From: Betaproteobacteria bacterium
Lineage (GTDB): Bacteria; Pseudomonadota; Gammaproteobacteria; Burkholderiales; SG8-41
Assembly (NCBI GenBank): GCA_025363575.1
Contig: JANYDM010000197.1
Span: forward strand, 1-16,210
DNA: 16,210 bases
Direction of reading: 5' to 3'
The translations under genes and the position numbers were made by a program. The notes beneath the pieces are model-generated. The model worked only from the letters and a program-made list of their open reading frames with translations, was not told the origin of the DNA and ran no database searches. Shown here one piece after another: positions 14,629-16,210 of the stretch (its first letter is position 1; each line of letters opens with the position of its first letter).

Positions 14629-15180
14629 TCAGCGATGGCTGGCGGCGTCACCATGCCGCCGATTCAGCGCGGCCAGGTCTTCCGATTCCTGGGTCATCAC
14701 CAGCTCTTCATCCTTGACCTGGCCGCTGACCAGCAGCCACAAGTCCAGCAGCAGCATCAGCGCCGCAGTCGACGAGAACGCCACGCCCGCGGCGTGCACT
14801 ATCGCCATCGGCAGCTGGGTTGTCGGCGCCAGCACGTCCATGTTGATCTTGGTCTGTTCCAGGCTGCCCTTGAACACCAGGTAGCAGACGTACAGCATGG
14901 TCAGGTGGGCAAGCGCGAAGCAGATTTTCTTGCCCAGCGGCGGCAGCCGCGACACCAGGGCATCGGTGCCGAGGTGGGTATGTTCGCGCAGCGCGACCAC
15001 GGCGCCCATGAACGTGATCCACACGAACAGCCAGCGCGAGACCTCCTCGGACACCGTGATCGATGAATTGAAGATATAGCGCAGCACGACGTTGCCGAAG
15101 ACCAGCGCCACCATGACCGCGAGCGCCACGGCCATGAGGGCCGTGACGCCTCGGCAGAACGCATCGGCAATCCGCAGCAC
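14629..15180 (-). CDS. dctQ: TRAP transporter small permease DctQ
   Basis: A 183-aa membrane protein with four predicted helices, at about residues 12-35, 50-63, 85-105 and 125-150, as usual for DctQ. The family hallmark is intact (SEEVSRWLFVWITFMGAVVALREHTHLGTDAL, split here as SEEVSRWLFVW and GAVVALREHTHLGTDAL). The start is GTG at 15180, chosen because an AGGGGGAG Shine-Dalgarno precedes it by about 6 nt and no better ATG exists. The C-terminal tail after the last helix is hydrophilic and ends in HGDAASHR. It lies between dctP and dctM and should complex with DctM in the inner membrane. Confidence 0.93.
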   Translation of the reverse strand: MLRIADAFCRGVTALMAVALAVMVALVFGNVVLRYIFNSSITVSEEVSRWLFVWITFMGAVVALREHTHLGTDALVSRLPPLGKKICFALAHLTMLYVCYLVFKGSLEQTKINMDVLAPTTQLPMAIVHAAGVAFSSTAALMLLLDLWLLVSGQVKDEELVMTQESEDLAALNRRHGDAASHR

Positions 15181-15202
15181 GCCTTGCTCCCCCTTGAACC
15201 GA

Positions 15203-16204
15203 TCAGAGCTTGGAGACGCGCTCCAGTTCGGCCTTGAACAGTTTCACCACGTCCGCCTCGTACGACGCCGTGAATTTATCGTAGACCGGAACGACTGCGG
15301 CGCGCATGCGGGCCAACTCAGCAGGTGAGATGTCGTTGTACACCATGCCCTTGGATTGGAGTTCAGTCAGCGCCTTGCCGGCTGCCTCGCGGCTTGCCGC
15401 GCGCTGCCAGATCTGCGCTTCGATGGCGGCGTCCTGGAGGAGCTTTTGCTCCGCCGGCGAAAGCTTGTCCCAGATGCGCTTGCTGAACTGCACGGGGTTG
15501 GTCGCGTACACGTGGTTGGTGCCGCTGACGTACTTCTGCACCTCGTAGAACTTGCTGGACAGGATCACCGAATAGGGGTTTTCCTGGCCATCCACGGCCT
15601 TGCTCTCGAGCGCGTTGTACAGCTCGGCAAATGGCATCGGCAGCGTGTTGGCCTTGAAGGCCCTGAAGGTATCCAGGAACACCGGATTCGGGATCACGCG
15701 CAGCTTCAATCCATCCAGATCCTCACCCTTGGTGATGGGCCGCTTGCTGTTGGTGACGTTGCGGAATCCAAGATCGAAGAAACCCAGAATCACGATGCCC
15801 TTTTCCGCCAGCTTGGCGCCAAGCATCTTGCCCAGCGGGCCGTCGACCATCGCATCGGCCTGCTTGCCGTTGCTGAAGAGGAACGGGAAGTCGAAGAGCC
15901 CCAGTTCCTTGACGACGCCCGTCAGCGACGTGGTGGACGCCACGAGCATCTCCTGCACGCCGCCCTGCAGCGCGGATTGCTGCTGCAGTTCGTTGCCCAG
16001 CTGGCTGCTGGGGAATTCCTTCACCACGATCTTGCCGCCACTCTTGGCCGCCACGATCTCGGCGAACTTCTTGACGCCCCAGCTGGTCGGGTGGTCCGTG
16101 TTGTTCAGATGCCCGAACCGGATGGTCCGCTCCTGGGCCTGAACGAGTGTGGTCGCGGCGAGCAGCGCGAGACCGCCTGCCAGTTTGAAAAGTGTCGATG
16201 TCAT
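15203..16204 (-). CDS. dctP: TRAP transporter substrate-binding protein DctP
   Basis: A complete 333-aa periplasmic receptor of a TRAP transporter. The signal peptide is MTSTLFKLAGGLALLAATTL with cleavage probably after VQA near residue 23. The mature domain opens with TIRFGHLNNTDHPTSWGVKK. The carboxylate-anchoring Arg is R169 in GLKLRVIPNP, followed by the conserved PMPFAELYNALESKAVDGQE block with Asn209 just after. The intact Arg predicts an organic-acid ligand. The gene begins 6 nt inside the right edge, so its promoter lies outside the window. It leads the six-gene minus-strand set and is 22 nt from dctQ. The ligand is not determinable from sequence; quinate- or shikimate-like acids are suggested only by the downstream enzymes. 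Confidence 0.95.
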   Translation of the reverse strand: MTSTLFKLAGGLALLAATTLVQAQERTIRFGHLNNTDHPTSWGVKKFAEIVAAKSGGKIVVKEFPSSQLGNELQQQSALQGGVQEMLVASTTSLTGVVKELGLFDFPFLFSNGKQADAMVDGPLGKMLGAKLAEKGIVILGFFDLGFRNVTNSKRPITKGEDLDGLKLRVIPNPVFLDTFRAFKANTLPMPFAELYNALESKAVDGQENPYSVILSSKFYEVQKYVSGTNHVYATNPVQFSKRIWDKLSPAEQKLLQDAAIEAQIWQRAASREAAGKALTELQSKGMVYNDISPAELARMRAAVVPVYDKFTASYEADVVKLFKAELERVSKL

Positions 16205-16210
16205 GAGAGT

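Noticed and set aside
13225..15066. 613-codon plus-strand open frame opposite dctM/dctQ, very rich in His, Gln and Arg
   Set aside because: Composition is the mirror of hydrophobic membrane-protein codons on the other strand; no start signal and no recognisable domain.

Overview
This 16.2-kb window is GC-rich (I counted about 65% G+C in one line of a core gene). It looks like a proteobacterium, most likely a betaproteobacterium of the Burkholderiales. The main reason is three separate periplasmic receptors of the tripartite tricarboxylate (TctC/Bug) type, a family greatly expanded in that group, next to a TRAP transporter and catabolic enzymes. No rRNA, tRNA, CRISPR array, phage gene or transposase was seen. 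The organism call is inference.

Left part, plus strand (1-5737): the 3' part of a Bug receptor gene; an aconitase-family gene (acnA/acnD type) broken by one in-frame TAA; a roughly 145-bp inverted-repeat element (MITE-like) touching the aconitase stop codon; a second Bug receptor whose N-terminus appears to be supplied or replaced by that element; and an ornithine cyclodeaminase/mu-crystallin family gene.

Middle part, plus strand (5738-9445): a 167-bp gap holds a perfect TATAAT box, an imperfect dyad and a strong Shine-Dalgarno. They precede a tightly packed set: a thiamine-pyrophosphate enzyme of the acetolactate-synthase superfamily, a third Bug receptor paralogous to the second, and two small helical proteins of unknown function. 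The two small proteins are each other's paralogues and overlap by 4 nt. A doubtful 30-codon ORF follows. This is the least explained part of the window.

Right part, minus strand (16204 down to 9452): a dctP-dctQ-dctM TRAP transporter leads into a dimeric alpha/beta-barrel protein, a type II dehydroquinate dehydratase-like protein and an NAD-type quinate/shikimate dehydrogenase. The dehydrogenase also carries an in-frame TAA. Spacing is close throughout, so one transcript for uptake and oxidation of a quinate/shikimate-like hydroxy acid is a reasonable inference. However, the dehydratase has lost two substrate-binding residues, so its substrate may differ. Downstream on the same strand is a glycosyltransferase plus radical SAM/SPASM pair. 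The glycosyltransferase is visibly poorer in G+C than its surroundings, which suggests a separate origin. The plus-strand and minus-strand blocks converge near 9446.

Main points to follow up: two genes broken by TAA at conserved positions, a mobile repeat that reshapes a receptor's N-terminus, the tandem small-protein pair, and the altered dehydratase active site.
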